This document shows positions 23,000 to 31,562 of a stretch of DNA of 64,000 nucleotides, piece by piece. Each line of letters begins with the position of its first letter. The stretch's first letter is position 1. The stretch spans positions 7,874,001 to 7,938,000 of the forward strand of contig NZ_CP114283.1 in NCBI RefSeq assembly GCF_027107535.1, read 5' to 3'. Below the pieces are notes generated by a model, which worked only from the letters and a program-made list of their open reading frames with translations, was not told the origin of the DNA and ran no database searches. The position numbers were made by a program, and so were the translations under genes. The DNA is from Streptomyces aurantiacus. GTDB lineage: Bacteria > Actinomycetota > Actinomycetes > Streptomycetales > Streptomycetaceae.

Positions 23000-24753
23000 G
23001 CCGGGAGCGGACGAGCCGCGAGAACGAGGTCGCGTACGGGGATCCGGGGACGCCCGACTGCCGTGGCGGCGCCCGCTACCTCTGGTGGCTGGTCGCCAGC
23101 CAGCCGGGCCGGTCGGCGGCGGGCGCGCTGCTGGCCACGGTGTGGCTGGTGCTCATGGCGCTGACGCCGTATCTGCTGGCCCGTGCGATCGACGACGGTC
23201 TCGAGCCGGGCGACCTGGCCGCGCTGACCGGCTGGTCGGCCGCGCTGCTGGGTCTCGGCGTGTTCAACTCCGTGGTGGGGGTCCTGCGCCACCGCACGAT
23301 GACCAAGGTCCGGATGGACGCCAACTTCCGTACGGTGAAGGCCGTGGTGGGACAGGCGACCCGGCTGGGCGCCGGGCTGTCCCGGCAGACCGCGAGCGGC
23401 GAGGTCGTCACGATCGGCGTGGGTGACGTGCTGACGATCAGCCAGTCCCTGACCGTCGTCGGGCCCGGCGTCGGTGCGGTAGCCGCCTATGTGGTGGTGG
23501 CGGGACTGCTGCTGTCGGTCTCGCCGCAGCTGGCCGCGGTGGTCCTGCTCGGAGTGCCGGTGATCGTCGTGCTCGTCGGTCCGCTGCTGGGGCGGCTGCG
23601 GGGCACGGAGTCGGAGTACCGCGAGCGGCAGGGCGTGCTGACCGCGCGGATCGGGGACCTCGCCGGCGGTCTGCGCGTCCTCAACGGCCTCGGCGGCAAG
23701 GGCCTGTTCGCCGACGCGTTCCGCCGGGACTCGCAGCGGCTGCGGGCGCAGGGATACCGGGTCGGGTCGGTGACCAGCTGGATCCAGGCCCTGGGCGTCG
23801 GGCTGCCGACGGTGTTCCTGGCCGTCGTGACCTGGCTGGCGGCCCGGCTCGCCGCCGAGGGCTCGCTCACCGTCGGCGAGCTGGTGGCCGTGTACGGCTA
23901 TGCCGCGGTCCTGGTGGGACCGGTGGCCTTCTTCGTGGAGTGCGGCCACCAGATCAGCCGGGGCGTGGTGGCCGCCCGGCGCGTCGTACGCTTCCTGGCC
24001 CTGGAGCCCCTGACGACGGGCGGCCGTGCGCTGGACGCCCCGGCGGAGCCGTCGGTGCTGCACGATCCGCGGTCCGGTGTCCGGCTGGCGCCGGGGACGC
24101 TGACCGCGCTGGTCGGCGCCCGTCCGGCGGAGTCCGCCGCCGTGGTCGACCGGCTCGGCCGGTACACGGCGTCGGAGGCGACCTGGGGCGGCGTACGCCT
24201 CGACGCGATCGCCCTGCCGCAGGTGCGGGAGCGCATCCTGGTCGCGGACAACGAGGCCGACCTGTTCGCGGGCACCCTGCGCGACCTGCTCTCCGGCCGC
24301 CGGGACCGCGACGAGAGCGCCGTCGCCCGGGCCGTGCACGCGGCCGTCGCGGAGGACATCGTGCTCGGGCTGCCCGACGGGCTCGACTCGGCCGTCGACG
24401 GGCAGGGCCGCAGCCTCTCCGGCGGGCAGCGGCAGCGCGTACGCCTCGCGCGGGCCCTGCTCGCCGACCCCGAGGTGCTGCTCGCGGTCGAGCCCACCTC
24501 GGCGCTCGACGCGCACACCGAGGCCGCGGTCGCCGCCCGGCTGCGGGCCGAGCGCTCCGGCCGTACGACCCTGGTCACCAGCACGTCGCCGCTCGTGCTC
24601 GACCAGGTGGACACGGTGTACTACCTGGTCGACGGCAAGGTCGCGGCCGTCGGCGGCCATCGCGAACTCCTCGACGGGGAGCCGGGGTACCGCGCGCTGG
24701 TGGCCCGCGACGCGGACAGCGAGGAGTTCGACGCCGAGGAGGCCGTCCGATGA
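22996..24753 (+). CDS. ABC exporter half of second pair, with degraded ATPase motifs
   Basis: 585 residues from GTG 22996, which overlaps the preceding stop (GTGA). The membrane domain is ordinary. In the ATPase domain the Walker A region reads LVGARPAESAAVV, with no Gly-Lys-Ser; the Q-loop region reads VADNEADLF; Walker B reads LLAVEPTSALD, with Val for Asp; the H-loop His is missing (VTSTSPLVL). The signature SLSGGQRQR is perfect. This is the non-hydrolysing half of a strongly asymmetric heterodimer. Its partner, at 24750-26543, has the reverse set of defects. Two of these proteins together make one full transporter. Confidence 0.9.
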   Translation: MSRERTSRENEVAYGDPGTPDCRGGARYLWWLVASQPGRSAAGALLATVWLVLMALTPYLLARAIDDGLEPGDLAALTGWSAALLGLGVFNSVVGVLRHRTMTKVRMDANFRTVKAVVGQATRLGAGLSRQTASGEVVTIGVGDVLTISQSLTVVGPGVGAVAAYVVVAGLLLSVSPQLAAVVLLGVPVIVVLVGPLLGRLRGTESEYRERQGVLTARIGDLAGGLRVLNGLGGKGLFADAFRRDSQRLRAQGYRVGSVTSWIQALGVGLPTVFLAVVTWLAARLAAEGSLTVGELVAVYGYAAVLVGPVAFFVECGHQISRGVVAARRVVRFLALEPLTTGGRALDAPAEPSVLHDPRSGVRLAPGTLTALVGARPAESAAVVDRLGRYTASEATWGGVRLDAIALPQVRERILVADNEADLFAGTLRDLLSGRRDRDESAVARAVHAAVAEDIVLGLPDGLDSAVDGQGRSLSGGQRQRVRLARALLADPEVLLAVEPTSALDAHTEAAVAARLRAERSGRTTLVTSTSPLVLDQVDTVYYLVDGKVAAVGGHRELLDGEPGYRALVARDADSEEFDAEEAVR

Positions 24754-26543
24754 GCACGCAGTTGCCGGTGGCCGAGCCGGCCGGCGTGCGCGCGGCCGCC
24801 GCCCGGCTGATCCGTGCGGACGGCCGCGCCTTCGCCGTCGTGCTCGTCCTGAACGCGCTGGCGGCCGCGGCCGGTCTGGTCGGTCCGTGGCTGCTCGGCC
24901 GCATCGTCGACGAGGTCCGGGCCGGTGCCGGTGTCGCCGTCGTGGACCGGCTGGCGCTCGTCATCCTGGTGTGCGCGGTGGCCCAGCTGCTGCTGGCGCG
25001 GGCCGCCCGGCTCGTGGGGCACCGCTTCGGCGAGCGGACGCTGGCGCGGGTGCGTGAGGAGTTCGTGGACCGGACGCTGGCGCTGCCCGCCTCCGTGGTG
25101 GAGCGGGCGGGCACCGGCGACCTCACGGCCCGTGGCACCGCCGACGTCGCCGCGGTGGGTACGACCCTGCGTGACGCCGGACCCGAGCTGCTGGTCTCCT
25201 CGGTGCAGGCGCTGTTCCTCGTCGGCGCGGTCTTCGTGCTCGATCCGCTGCTGGGCTGCTGCGCGGTGCTCGCCCAGGCCGGTATCTGGTTCTCCCTGCG
25301 GTGGTATCTGCGCCGGGCCCGCGCCGGTTACCTCGCCGAGGGCGCCGCCACCTCGGAGGTCGCCGAGATCGTCTCGGCCACCGCCTCCGGCGCGCGCACG
25401 GTCGAGGCCTTCGGTCTGCAGCGCCGGCGCGTCGCCGAGAGCCGGGACGCCCTGGAGACGTCCCGCCGCACCCGCATGCACACGCTGTACCTGCGGTCCG
25501 TGTTCTTCCTGACCGTGGAGGTCTCGTACGTCCTTCCCGTGGCCGTCGTGCTGATGGTCGGCGGGGCCCTGCACGCGCGGGGCGCGATGAGTCTGGGTGC
25601 GGTGGTCGCGGCGGCCCTGTACCTGCGCCAGCTGGAGTCGCCGCTCGACACGGTCCTGATGCGGGTGGAGCAACTGCAGAGCAGCGGCGCCTCGTTCGCG
25701 CGGGTGGAGGGCCTCGGCCGGGCCCCGCGGGCCCTGCCGTCGGGTTCTCCCGCCCCGGTGGACGACCGGATCGACATGCGGCGGGTGCGCTACGCGTACG
25801 ACCGCGGCGGCGAGGTGCTGCGCGGGGTCGACCTGACCGTGCGGCCCGGGGAGCGGCTGGCCGTCGTCGGACCCTCGGGCGCCGGGAAGACGACTCTGAG
25901 CCGCCTGCTCGCGGGCATCGACGCACCGCGCTCCGGCACGGTGACGGTCGGCGGAGTGCCGATCGCCGACCTGGATCCGGAGCAGCTGCGGCGGCAGGTC
26001 GTCCTCGTCACGCAGGAGCACCACGTGTTCCTGGGTACGGTCCGGGACAATCTGCTGATCGCCGAACCGACCGCCGGTGACGCCGAGTTGTGGGCGGCTC
26101 TGGTGGCGGTCGGCGCCGACGACTGGGTCCGGGAACTGCCGGACGGGCTCGACACGGAGCTGGGCCGCGGTGGCCCGCACCCGGTGGCGGGCGGCGCCCG
26201 GCCGGGAGAGGCGCCGGTGACGGACGGCTCCCGCGCGCAGCAACTGGCGCTGGCCCGGGTCGTACTGGCCGACCCGCACACCCTGATCCTCGACGAGGCC
26301 ACCGCGCTCCTCGACCCGGCGACCGCACGTCACACGGAGCGCGCGCTGGCCGCCGTGCTCGAAGGACGCACCGTCATCGCCATCGCGCACCGCCTGCACA
26401 CCGCGCACGACGCGGACCGGGTGGCCGTGATGGAGGACGGCCGTCTGACCGAGCTGGGCACCCACGACGCCCTCGTGGCGGCCGGCGGTGCGTACGCGTC
26501 CCTCTGGCACTCGTGGCACGGCGAGCGGACGGGCCCTTCCTGA
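24750..26543 (+). CDS. ABC exporter half of second pair, catalytic subunit lacking the signature motif
   Basis: 597 residues from ATG 24750, overlapping the previous stop by ATGA. Walker A GPSGAGKTT, Q-loop LVTQEHHVF, Walker B LILDEATALLD and the H-loop IAIAHRLHT are intact. The LSGGQ signature is absent: the position is taken by a Gly/Pro-rich stretch ending VTDGSRAQQLALAR. In the heterodimer the good Walker motifs of this chain pair with the good signature of the 585-residue chain, so one site is complete and the other is dead. It ends the four-gene run. Substrate unknown; secreted proteases lie directly downstream. Confidence 0.92.
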   Translation: MSTQLPVAEPAGVRAAAARLIRADGRAFAVVLVLNALAAAAGLVGPWLLGRIVDEVRAGAGVAVVDRLALVILVCAVAQLLLARAARLVGHRFGERTLARVREEFVDRTLALPASVVERAGTGDLTARGTADVAAVGTTLRDAGPELLVSSVQALFLVGAVFVLDPLLGCCAVLAQAGIWFSLRWYLRRARAGYLAEGAATSEVAEIVSATASGARTVEAFGLQRRRVAESRDALETSRRTRMHTLYLRSVFFLTVEVSYVLPVAVVLMVGGALHARGAMSLGAVVAAALYLRQLESPLDTVLMRVEQLQSSGASFARVEGLGRAPRALPSGSPAPVDDRIDMRRVRYAYDRGGEVLRGVDLTVRPGERLAVVGPSGAGKTTLSRLLAGIDAPRSGTVTVGGVPIADLDPEQLRRQVVLVTQEHHVFLGTVRDNLLIAEPTAGDAELWAALVAVGADDWVRELPDGLDTELGRGGPHPVAGGARPGEAPVTDGSRAQQLALARVVLADPHTLILDEATALLDPATARHTERALAAVLEGRTVIAIAHRLHTAHDADRVAVMEDGRLTELGTHDALVAAGGAYASLWHSWHGERTGPS

Positions 26544-26643
26544 AGGGCCGCCCCCGGCCCGCGCCGCCCTCCGGATGCCGTCGCGGTGGCCCTCTTCGGC
26601 AACGGGTTCGTATACCGAACATGACCACCCGGACAACGAACCC

Positions 26644-26675
26644 TTTCCGGCCAACTTCTTGATGCGCACCTGACA
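26644..26675 (+). promoter_or_regulatory. Shared upstream element of the two M4 protease genes, copy 1
   Basis: TTTCCGGCCAAC starts at 26644 and CTGACA starts 26 bases later. The same two words at the same spacing lie at 29160 and 29186, before the second M4 gene. In between the two differ, with 23 of 32 bases equal overall. The gap 26544-26895 has no gene. It also holds ACAGGAGGGCC near 26674, which is followed by no long open frame. Confidence 0.5.
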
Positions 26676-26895
26676 GGAGGGCCGATCTCCTGCCACTCTT
26701 CCCACGACCGCTCCACAGCAACCCCACATGCGTCGCTGTGGCGTGGCCGCACCCCCCACGCACGCCCGCACGTGCCCCACGCAAGTGGCTCTGCCCGCAA
26801 GTGGTTCTGCGTTCCGCCTTGTTCTGCCCGGGCGGCTCCCGACCGTCCGGTCCCCCCTGGCCATGCGTTCCGTGGCCACGCAGAAGGAGTCCGTG

Positions 26896-28989
26896 TTGAG
26901 ACGCACCTCCCACAGACGCACCTCCCACACCACAGGCACCACTCCCAGCGCAGGCGCTTCCCCCACCGCGTTCACCTCCCGCTCCACCCGGCGCAAGGCC
27001 GCGGCCGGCGCGCTCGTCGCCGTCGCCGCCCTGCTCGCCGCGGCCGTCCAGTCGGGCGCCGCGACCGCCGACACCCGGCCCGCGCCCGGCAAGCTCGACA
27101 AGGGCGCCCTGGCCGTCAAGCTCTCCCCCGCCCAGCGCGCGGCGCTGATCCGCGACGCCGACTCCGCGAGGACGGACACGGCGAAGCGGCTCGGCCTGGG
27201 CGCCAAGGAGAAGCTCGTCGTCCGTGACGTCATCAAGGACGCCGACGGCACGGTCCACACCCGCTACGAGCGCACCTACGCCGGACTCCCGGTCCTCGGC
27301 GGCGACCTGGTCGTCGACACGGACCGGTCCGGAAAGACCGAAGCGGTCACGCGCGCGGTGAAGGCCCAGCTCAAGGACCTCACCACCAGCGCCGCGGTCA
27401 AGCCCGCCACCGCCGAGAAGCAGGCGCTGAAGGCCGCCGCGGCGGAGGGCTCGAAGAAGACCGAGGCGGACCGCGCACGCAAGGTGATCTGGGCGGCCGA
27501 CGGCACGCCCGCCCTCGCCTACGAGACGGTCGTCGGCGGGTTGCAGCACGACGGCACCCCGAACGAACTGCACGTCATCACCGACGCGGCCACCGGCAAG
27601 AAGCTGTACGAGTACCAGGGCGTCGAGACCGGCACCGGCAACACCCAGTACAGCGGCTCGGTGACCCTCGGCACCGCCCAGTCCGGGTCGAACTTCACCC
27701 TCTCGGACACGGCGCGCGGCAACCACCGCACGAACAACCTGAACCGCGGCACGTCGGGCACCGGCACCCTCTTCTCGGGCGCGGACGACGTGTGGGGCAA
27801 CGGCGCGGCGTCCAACCTGGAGACGGCGGGCGCGGACGCCCACTTCGGGGCGGCGCTGACCTGGGACTACTACAAGAACGTCCAGGGCCGCAACGGAATC
27901 CGCGGTGACGGCGTCGGCGCGTACTCCCGCGTCCACTACGGCAACAACTACGTCAACGCCTTCTGGCAGGACTCCTGCTTCTGCATGACGTACGGCGACG
28001 GCTCGGGCAACGCCAAGCCGCTCACGTCGATCGACGTGGCCGCGCACGAGATGACCCACGGCGTCACCTCCAACACCGCGGGCCTCAACTACAGCGGCGA
28101 GTCGGGCGGGCTGAACGAGGCGACCTCCGACATCTTCGCGGCGGCGGTGGAGTTCCACGCCGACAACGCGCAGGACGTCGGCGACTACATGGTCGGCGAG
28201 AAGATCGACATCAACGGCGACGGCACCCCGCTGCGCTACATGGACAAGCCGAGCAAGGACGGCGACTCCAAGGACAGTTGGTACTCGGGCATCGGCTCGA
28301 TCGACGTCCACTACTCGTCGGGCCCGGCGAACCACTTCTTCTACCTGCTCAGCGAGGGCAGCGGCGCCAAGACGATCAACGGGGTCTCCTACGACTCGCC
28401 GACCTCCGACGGTCTGCCGGTCACGGGCATCGGCCGCGAGAAGGCCGCGCTGATCTGGTTCAAGGCGCTCACCACCAAGTTCACCTCCACGACCAACTAC
28501 GCGGCGGCCCGCACCGGCACGCTCGCGGTCACGGGTGAGCTGTACGGCACCACGAGCGCCGAGTACACGGCGGTGCAAAGCGCCTGGGCCGGCATCAACG
28601 TCGGTGCCCGGCCCGGCGGCGGCGGGGGCGGCGGCACGTCGTTCGAGAACAACACCGCGGTGTCGATTCCGGACAACGGAGCCGCCGTCACCTCGTCGAT
28701 CACCGTCTCCGGCCAGGCAGGCAACGCGCCGGCGAACCTGATCGTGACGCCGGACATCACGCACACCTGGCGTGGTGACCTGGTCGTCGACCTGGTGGCG
28801 CCGGACGGCTCGAGCTACCGCCTCAAGCCCTTCAGCTCCTCGGACTCGGCGGACGACGTCAACGAGCCGTACACGGTCAACGCGTCCTCCGAAGTCGCCA
28901 ACGGCACGTGGCAGTTGAAGGTGCAGGACCAGGCGGCGCAGGACGTCGGCAGGATCAACGGCTGGAAGATCACCTTCCCGCAGACGTAG
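26896..28989 (+). CDS. Secreted M4 (thermolysin-family) metalloprotease with C-terminal P domain
   Basis: About 697 residues. AAGGAG at 26883-26888 serves a start at TTG 26896 or GTG 26893; an ATG at 26863 has no ribosome site. A Thr/Ser/Arg-rich N-terminus and a hydrophobic stretch (AAGALVAVAALLAAAVQSGA) make the signal. A propeptide (FTP and PepSY type, LVVRDVIKDADGTVHTRYER) follows. The zinc site is HEMTH at His384-His388 with the third ligand in GGLNEATSD. A glycine linker leads to a proprotein-convertase P domain (ITHTWRGDLVVDLVAPDG) of ~115 residues, absent in the next paralogue. It digests extracellular protein. Confidence 0.93.
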   Translation: MRRTSHRRTSHTTGTTPSAGASPTAFTSRSTRRKAAAGALVAVAALLAAAVQSGAATADTRPAPGKLDKGALAVKLSPAQRAALIRDADSARTDTAKRLGLGAKEKLVVRDVIKDADGTVHTRYERTYAGLPVLGGDLVVDTDRSGKTEAVTRAVKAQLKDLTTSAAVKPATAEKQALKAAAAEGSKKTEADRARKVIWAADGTPALAYETVVGGLQHDGTPNELHVITDAATGKKLYEYQGVETGTGNTQYSGSVTLGTAQSGSNFTLSDTARGNHRTNNLNRGTSGTGTLFSGADDVWGNGAASNLETAGADAHFGAALTWDYYKNVQGRNGIRGDGVGAYSRVHYGNNYVNAFWQDSCFCMTYGDGSGNAKPLTSIDVAAHEMTHGVTSNTAGLNYSGESGGLNEATSDIFAAAVEFHADNAQDVGDYMVGEKIDINGDGTPLRYMDKPSKDGDSKDSWYSGIGSIDVHYSSGPANHFFYLLSEGSGAKTINGVSYDSPTSDGLPVTGIGREKAALIWFKALTTKFTSTTNYAAARTGTLAVTGELYGTTSAEYTAVQSAWAGINVGARPGGGGGGGTSFENNTAVSIPDNGAAVTSSITVSGQAGNAPANLIVTPDITHTWRGDLVVDLVAPDGSSYRLKPFSSSDSADDVNEPYTVNASSEVANGTWQLKVQDQAAQDVGRINGWKITFPQT

Positions 28990-29008
28990 CCGCGGATCCC
29001 GTACGAAG

Positions 29009-29050
29009 AGGGTGCCGCCCCGGGGCTCCGACTCCCCTGGGCGGCACCCT
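29009..29050 (+). terminator. Terminator after first M4 protease
   Basis: AGGGTGCCGCCCCGGGG at 29009-29025 faces CCCCTGGGCGGCACCCT at 29034-29050 with one mismatch in 17 pairs. CTTTACTTCT follows, so a short T-rich tail is present. It sits 20 bases after the stop. Confidence 0.9.
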
Positions 29051-29159
29051 CTTTACTTCTCCATTGCCGTGACCTTGCCGCCGCCTTCCGGTTCCATGAC
29101 CGGGCCTTTACTGCTGATCAAGTCCGCAATGCGTACGCGGATCTTCGGGCACCGGACGA

Positions 29160-29191
29160 TTTCCGGCCAACCTTTATTCGCCCCGCTGACA
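29160..29191 (+). promoter_or_regulatory. Shared upstream element of the two M4 protease genes, copy 2
   Basis: TTTCCGGCCAAC at 29160-29171 and CTGACA from 29186, with the same 26-base offset as at 26644. The gap 28990-29302 holds the terminator above, then this element, and no gene. The element lies 112 bases before the GTG start. Confidence 0.5.
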
Positions 29192-29302
29192 TGTACGCGA
29201 CCTAACTGGCACTGTTCACCTCGCACAGCACCCGCACCGCAACTTCACCACCGCCCGACCGGTCCCCCATACCGGTCGGTCACCCCCCACGAAGGAGCAT
29301 GT

Positions 29303-30955
29303 GTGACCCCCCTCTACGCGCGTCGCAAGCGCACCACTCTGGCCATCGCCACCGCCGTCGCGGCCGGAGCCCTCCTCACCACCGGACTGACCACCGGCGC
29401 CTCCGCCCAGTCCCCGGCCGACAGATCCAGCGGGACGGCCCTCGCCGCCTCGCCGGTCCAGCTGTCGGCGGCGGCCCGTACGAGCCTCATCAAGAAGGCC
29501 GACGCCGCGACCACGGAGACCGCCGACGAGATAGGTCTCGGCGCCAAGGAGAAGCTGGTCGTCAGAGACGTCGTCAAGGACGCCGACGGCACGGTCCACA
29601 CCCGCTACGAGCGCACCTACGCCGGACTCCCGGTCCTCGGCGGCGACCTGGTCGTCCACGAGACCAAGGCCGGCGAGACCGAGAGCGTCACCAGGGCGAC
29701 GAAGGCCGCCATCAAGGTCTCCGACGTCACCCCGGACATCGCCAGGTCCACCGCCGAGAAGCAGGCCGTGAAGGCCGCGAAGGCCGAGGGCAGCAAGAAG
29801 TCGGCCGCCGACAAGGCACCCCGCAAGGTCGTCTGGGCGGCGAGCGGCAAGCCCGCCCTCGCCTACGAGACGGTCGTGGGCGGCTTCCAGCACGACGGCA
29901 CCCCGCAGCAGCTGCACGTCGTCACCGACGCCGAGACGGGCAAGAAGCTGTACGAGTGGGAGGCGATCCAGACCGGCACCGGCAACAGCCAGTACGCCGG
30001 CAAGGTCACCATCGGCACCTCGCTCTCGGGCTCGACGTACCAGCTGAACGACACCGGCCGGGGCGCCCACAAGACGTACAACCTCAACCGGGGCACGTCC
30101 GGCACCGGCACCCTCTTCACCGACGCCGACGACACCTGGGGCACGGGCGCCGCGTCCAACACCCAGACCGCCGCCGTCGACGCGCACTACGGCGCCCAGG
30201 TCACCTGGGACTTCTACAAGAACGTGCTCGGCCGCAGCGGCATCAGGAACGACGGCAAGGCCGCCTACTCCCGCGTCCACTACGGGAACGCGTACGTCAA
30301 CGCCTTCTGGAGCGACAGCTGCTTCTGCATGACGTATGGCGACGGCTCGGGCAACACCAAGCCGCTCACCTCCATCGACGTGGCGGGCCACGAAATGACC
30401 CACGGCGTCACCTCGAACACGGCGGGCCTGGTCTACAGCGGTGAGTCGGGCGGCCTGAACGAGGCCACCTCCGACATCTTCGGCGCGGCGGTCGAGTTCT
30501 ACGCGGCCAACTCGTCCGACGTCGGCGACTACCTCATCGGCGAGAAGATCAACATCAACGGCAACGGCACCCCGCTGCGCTACATGGACAAGCCGAGCAA
30601 GGACGGCTCGTCCAAGGACAGCTGGTCCTCCAGTCTGGGCGGCATCGACGTCCACTACTCCTCGGGCCCGGCGAACCACTTCTTCTACCTCCTCTCGGAG
30701 GGCAGCGGCGCCAAGACGATCAACGGGGTCAGCTACAACTCCCCGACGTCCAACGGGTCGACGGTCACCGGCATCGGCCGCGACAAGGCCGTCAAGATCT
30801 GGTACAAGGCGCTCACCGAGTACATGACGTCCACGACGAAGTACGCGGGCGCCCGCACGGCGACGCTGAACGCGGCGTCGGCGCTGTACGGCGGCACGGC
30901 GAGCACGGAGTACAAGGCGGTCGCGGCGGCCTGGGCCGCCGTGAACGTGAACTGA
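29303..30955 (+). CDS. Secreted M4 (thermolysin-family) metalloprotease, second paralogue
   Basis: 550 residues from GTG 29303 with GAAGGAG six bases upstream. Signal peptide TTLAIATAVAAGALLTTGLT ends near ASAQSPAD. Propeptide is followed by the catalytic domain with HEMTH at His363-His367, GGLNEATSD, and the C-terminal IDVHYSSGPANHFFYLLSEG. It has no P domain. Long stretches equal the neighbour at 26896-28989, including an 83-bp tract that is identical at the DNA level. The gene ends with a strong hairpin. Both proteases are likely used for extracellular protein breakdown or for processing of developmental proteins. Confidence 0.95.
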   Translation: MTPLYARRKRTTLAIATAVAAGALLTTGLTTGASAQSPADRSSGTALAASPVQLSAAARTSLIKKADAATTETADEIGLGAKEKLVVRDVVKDADGTVHTRYERTYAGLPVLGGDLVVHETKAGETESVTRATKAAIKVSDVTPDIARSTAEKQAVKAAKAEGSKKSAADKAPRKVVWAASGKPALAYETVVGGFQHDGTPQQLHVVTDAETGKKLYEWEAIQTGTGNSQYAGKVTIGTSLSGSTYQLNDTGRGAHKTYNLNRGTSGTGTLFTDADDTWGTGAASNTQTAAVDAHYGAQVTWDFYKNVLGRSGIRNDGKAAYSRVHYGNAYVNAFWSDSCFCMTYGDGSGNTKPLTSIDVAGHEMTHGVTSNTAGLVYSGESGGLNEATSDIFGAAVEFYAANSSDVGDYLIGEKININGNGTPLRYMDKPSKDGSSKDSWSSSLGGIDVHYSSGPANHFFYLLSEGSGAKTINGVSYNSPTSNGSTVTGIGRDKAVKIWYKALTEYMTSTTKYAGARTATLNAASALYGGTASTEYKAVAAAWAAVNVN

Positions 30956-30974
30956 CGACCGGACAGTTGAGCGT

Positions 30975-31013
30975 GGGCGGTACCCGGGACGAAGGCATTC
31001 CCGGGTACCGCCC
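30975..31013 (+). terminator. Terminator after second M4 protease, 15-bp perfect stem
   Basis: GGGCGGTACCCGGGA at 30975-30989 pairs perfectly with TCCCGGGTACCGCCC at 30999-31013. It lies 20 bases past the stop and ends 15 bases before the next start; the tail reads TACTCTTGGG. Confidence 0.9.
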
Positions 31014-31027
31014 TACTCTTGGGTCCC

Positions 31028-31531
31028 ATGCCCTTCACGTACGAGGACGTGGGTGCGACCCGCGACGGCCGGTGCCCACCCGGCTTCCACCCCCTGCACG
31101 TCCGCAGCCGCATAGGTGAGGGCCACGAGGTCTTCACGTCCGCCTCCCAGGCGGTCCTGACCTGGGAACTCCACAGAGCGGTGGGCGTCAAGATCACCAC
31201 GGACGCCCCGCAGGCGGCCCCCGGCGTGGACGTGACCGTCGGCCTTGGCCCGTTGCAGGCCCCCTGCCGCATCGTCTGGACGCTCGACGAACCCCGCCGC
31301 GCCGGCTGGGCCTACGGCACCCTGCCCGGCCACCCGGAGTCCGGCGAGGAGGCCTTCGTGGTCGACCGCACGGGCGACGGCACGGTCTGGCTGACCGTGA
31401 CCGCCTTCAGCCGCCCGGCGAAGTGGTACGCGAAGGCGGGCGGGGCCGCGACGCGGGGCTTGCAGCATGCCTATGCGCGCAGGTGCGGGGTGGTGTTGCG
31501 GAGGATGTGCGCGGGGGACGACGAGGCGTAG
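31028..31531 (+). CDS. DUF1990-family protein
   Basis: 167 residues from ATG 31028. The opening MPFTYEDVGATRDGRCPPGF, then VFTSASQAVLTWELHRAVG and the end GTVWLTVTAFSRPAKWYAKAGG, are the family marks. Proteins of this family are of unknown function, soluble, and widespread in actinobacteria and plants. No ribosome site is obvious just before the ATG because the space is taken by the hairpin of the upstream gene; a TTG at 31019 is an alternative. It is convergent with glgP at 32 bases. Confidence 0.85.
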   Translation: MPFTYEDVGATRDGRCPPGFHPLHVRSRIGEGHEVFTSASQAVLTWELHRAVGVKITTDAPQAAPGVDVTVGLGPLQAPCRIVWTLDEPRRAGWAYGTLPGHPESGEEAFVVDRTGDGTVWLTVTAFSRPAKWYAKAGGAATRGLQHAYARRCGVVLRRMCAGDDEA

Positions 31532-31562
31532 GAAGAGAAGCGGCCCCGCCGGGCACGGCACG

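Noticed and set aside
24621..27260. An 879-residue minus-strand frame opposite the fourth exporter gene and the M4 protease
   Set aside because: Same reason: the composition is that of an antisense shadow.
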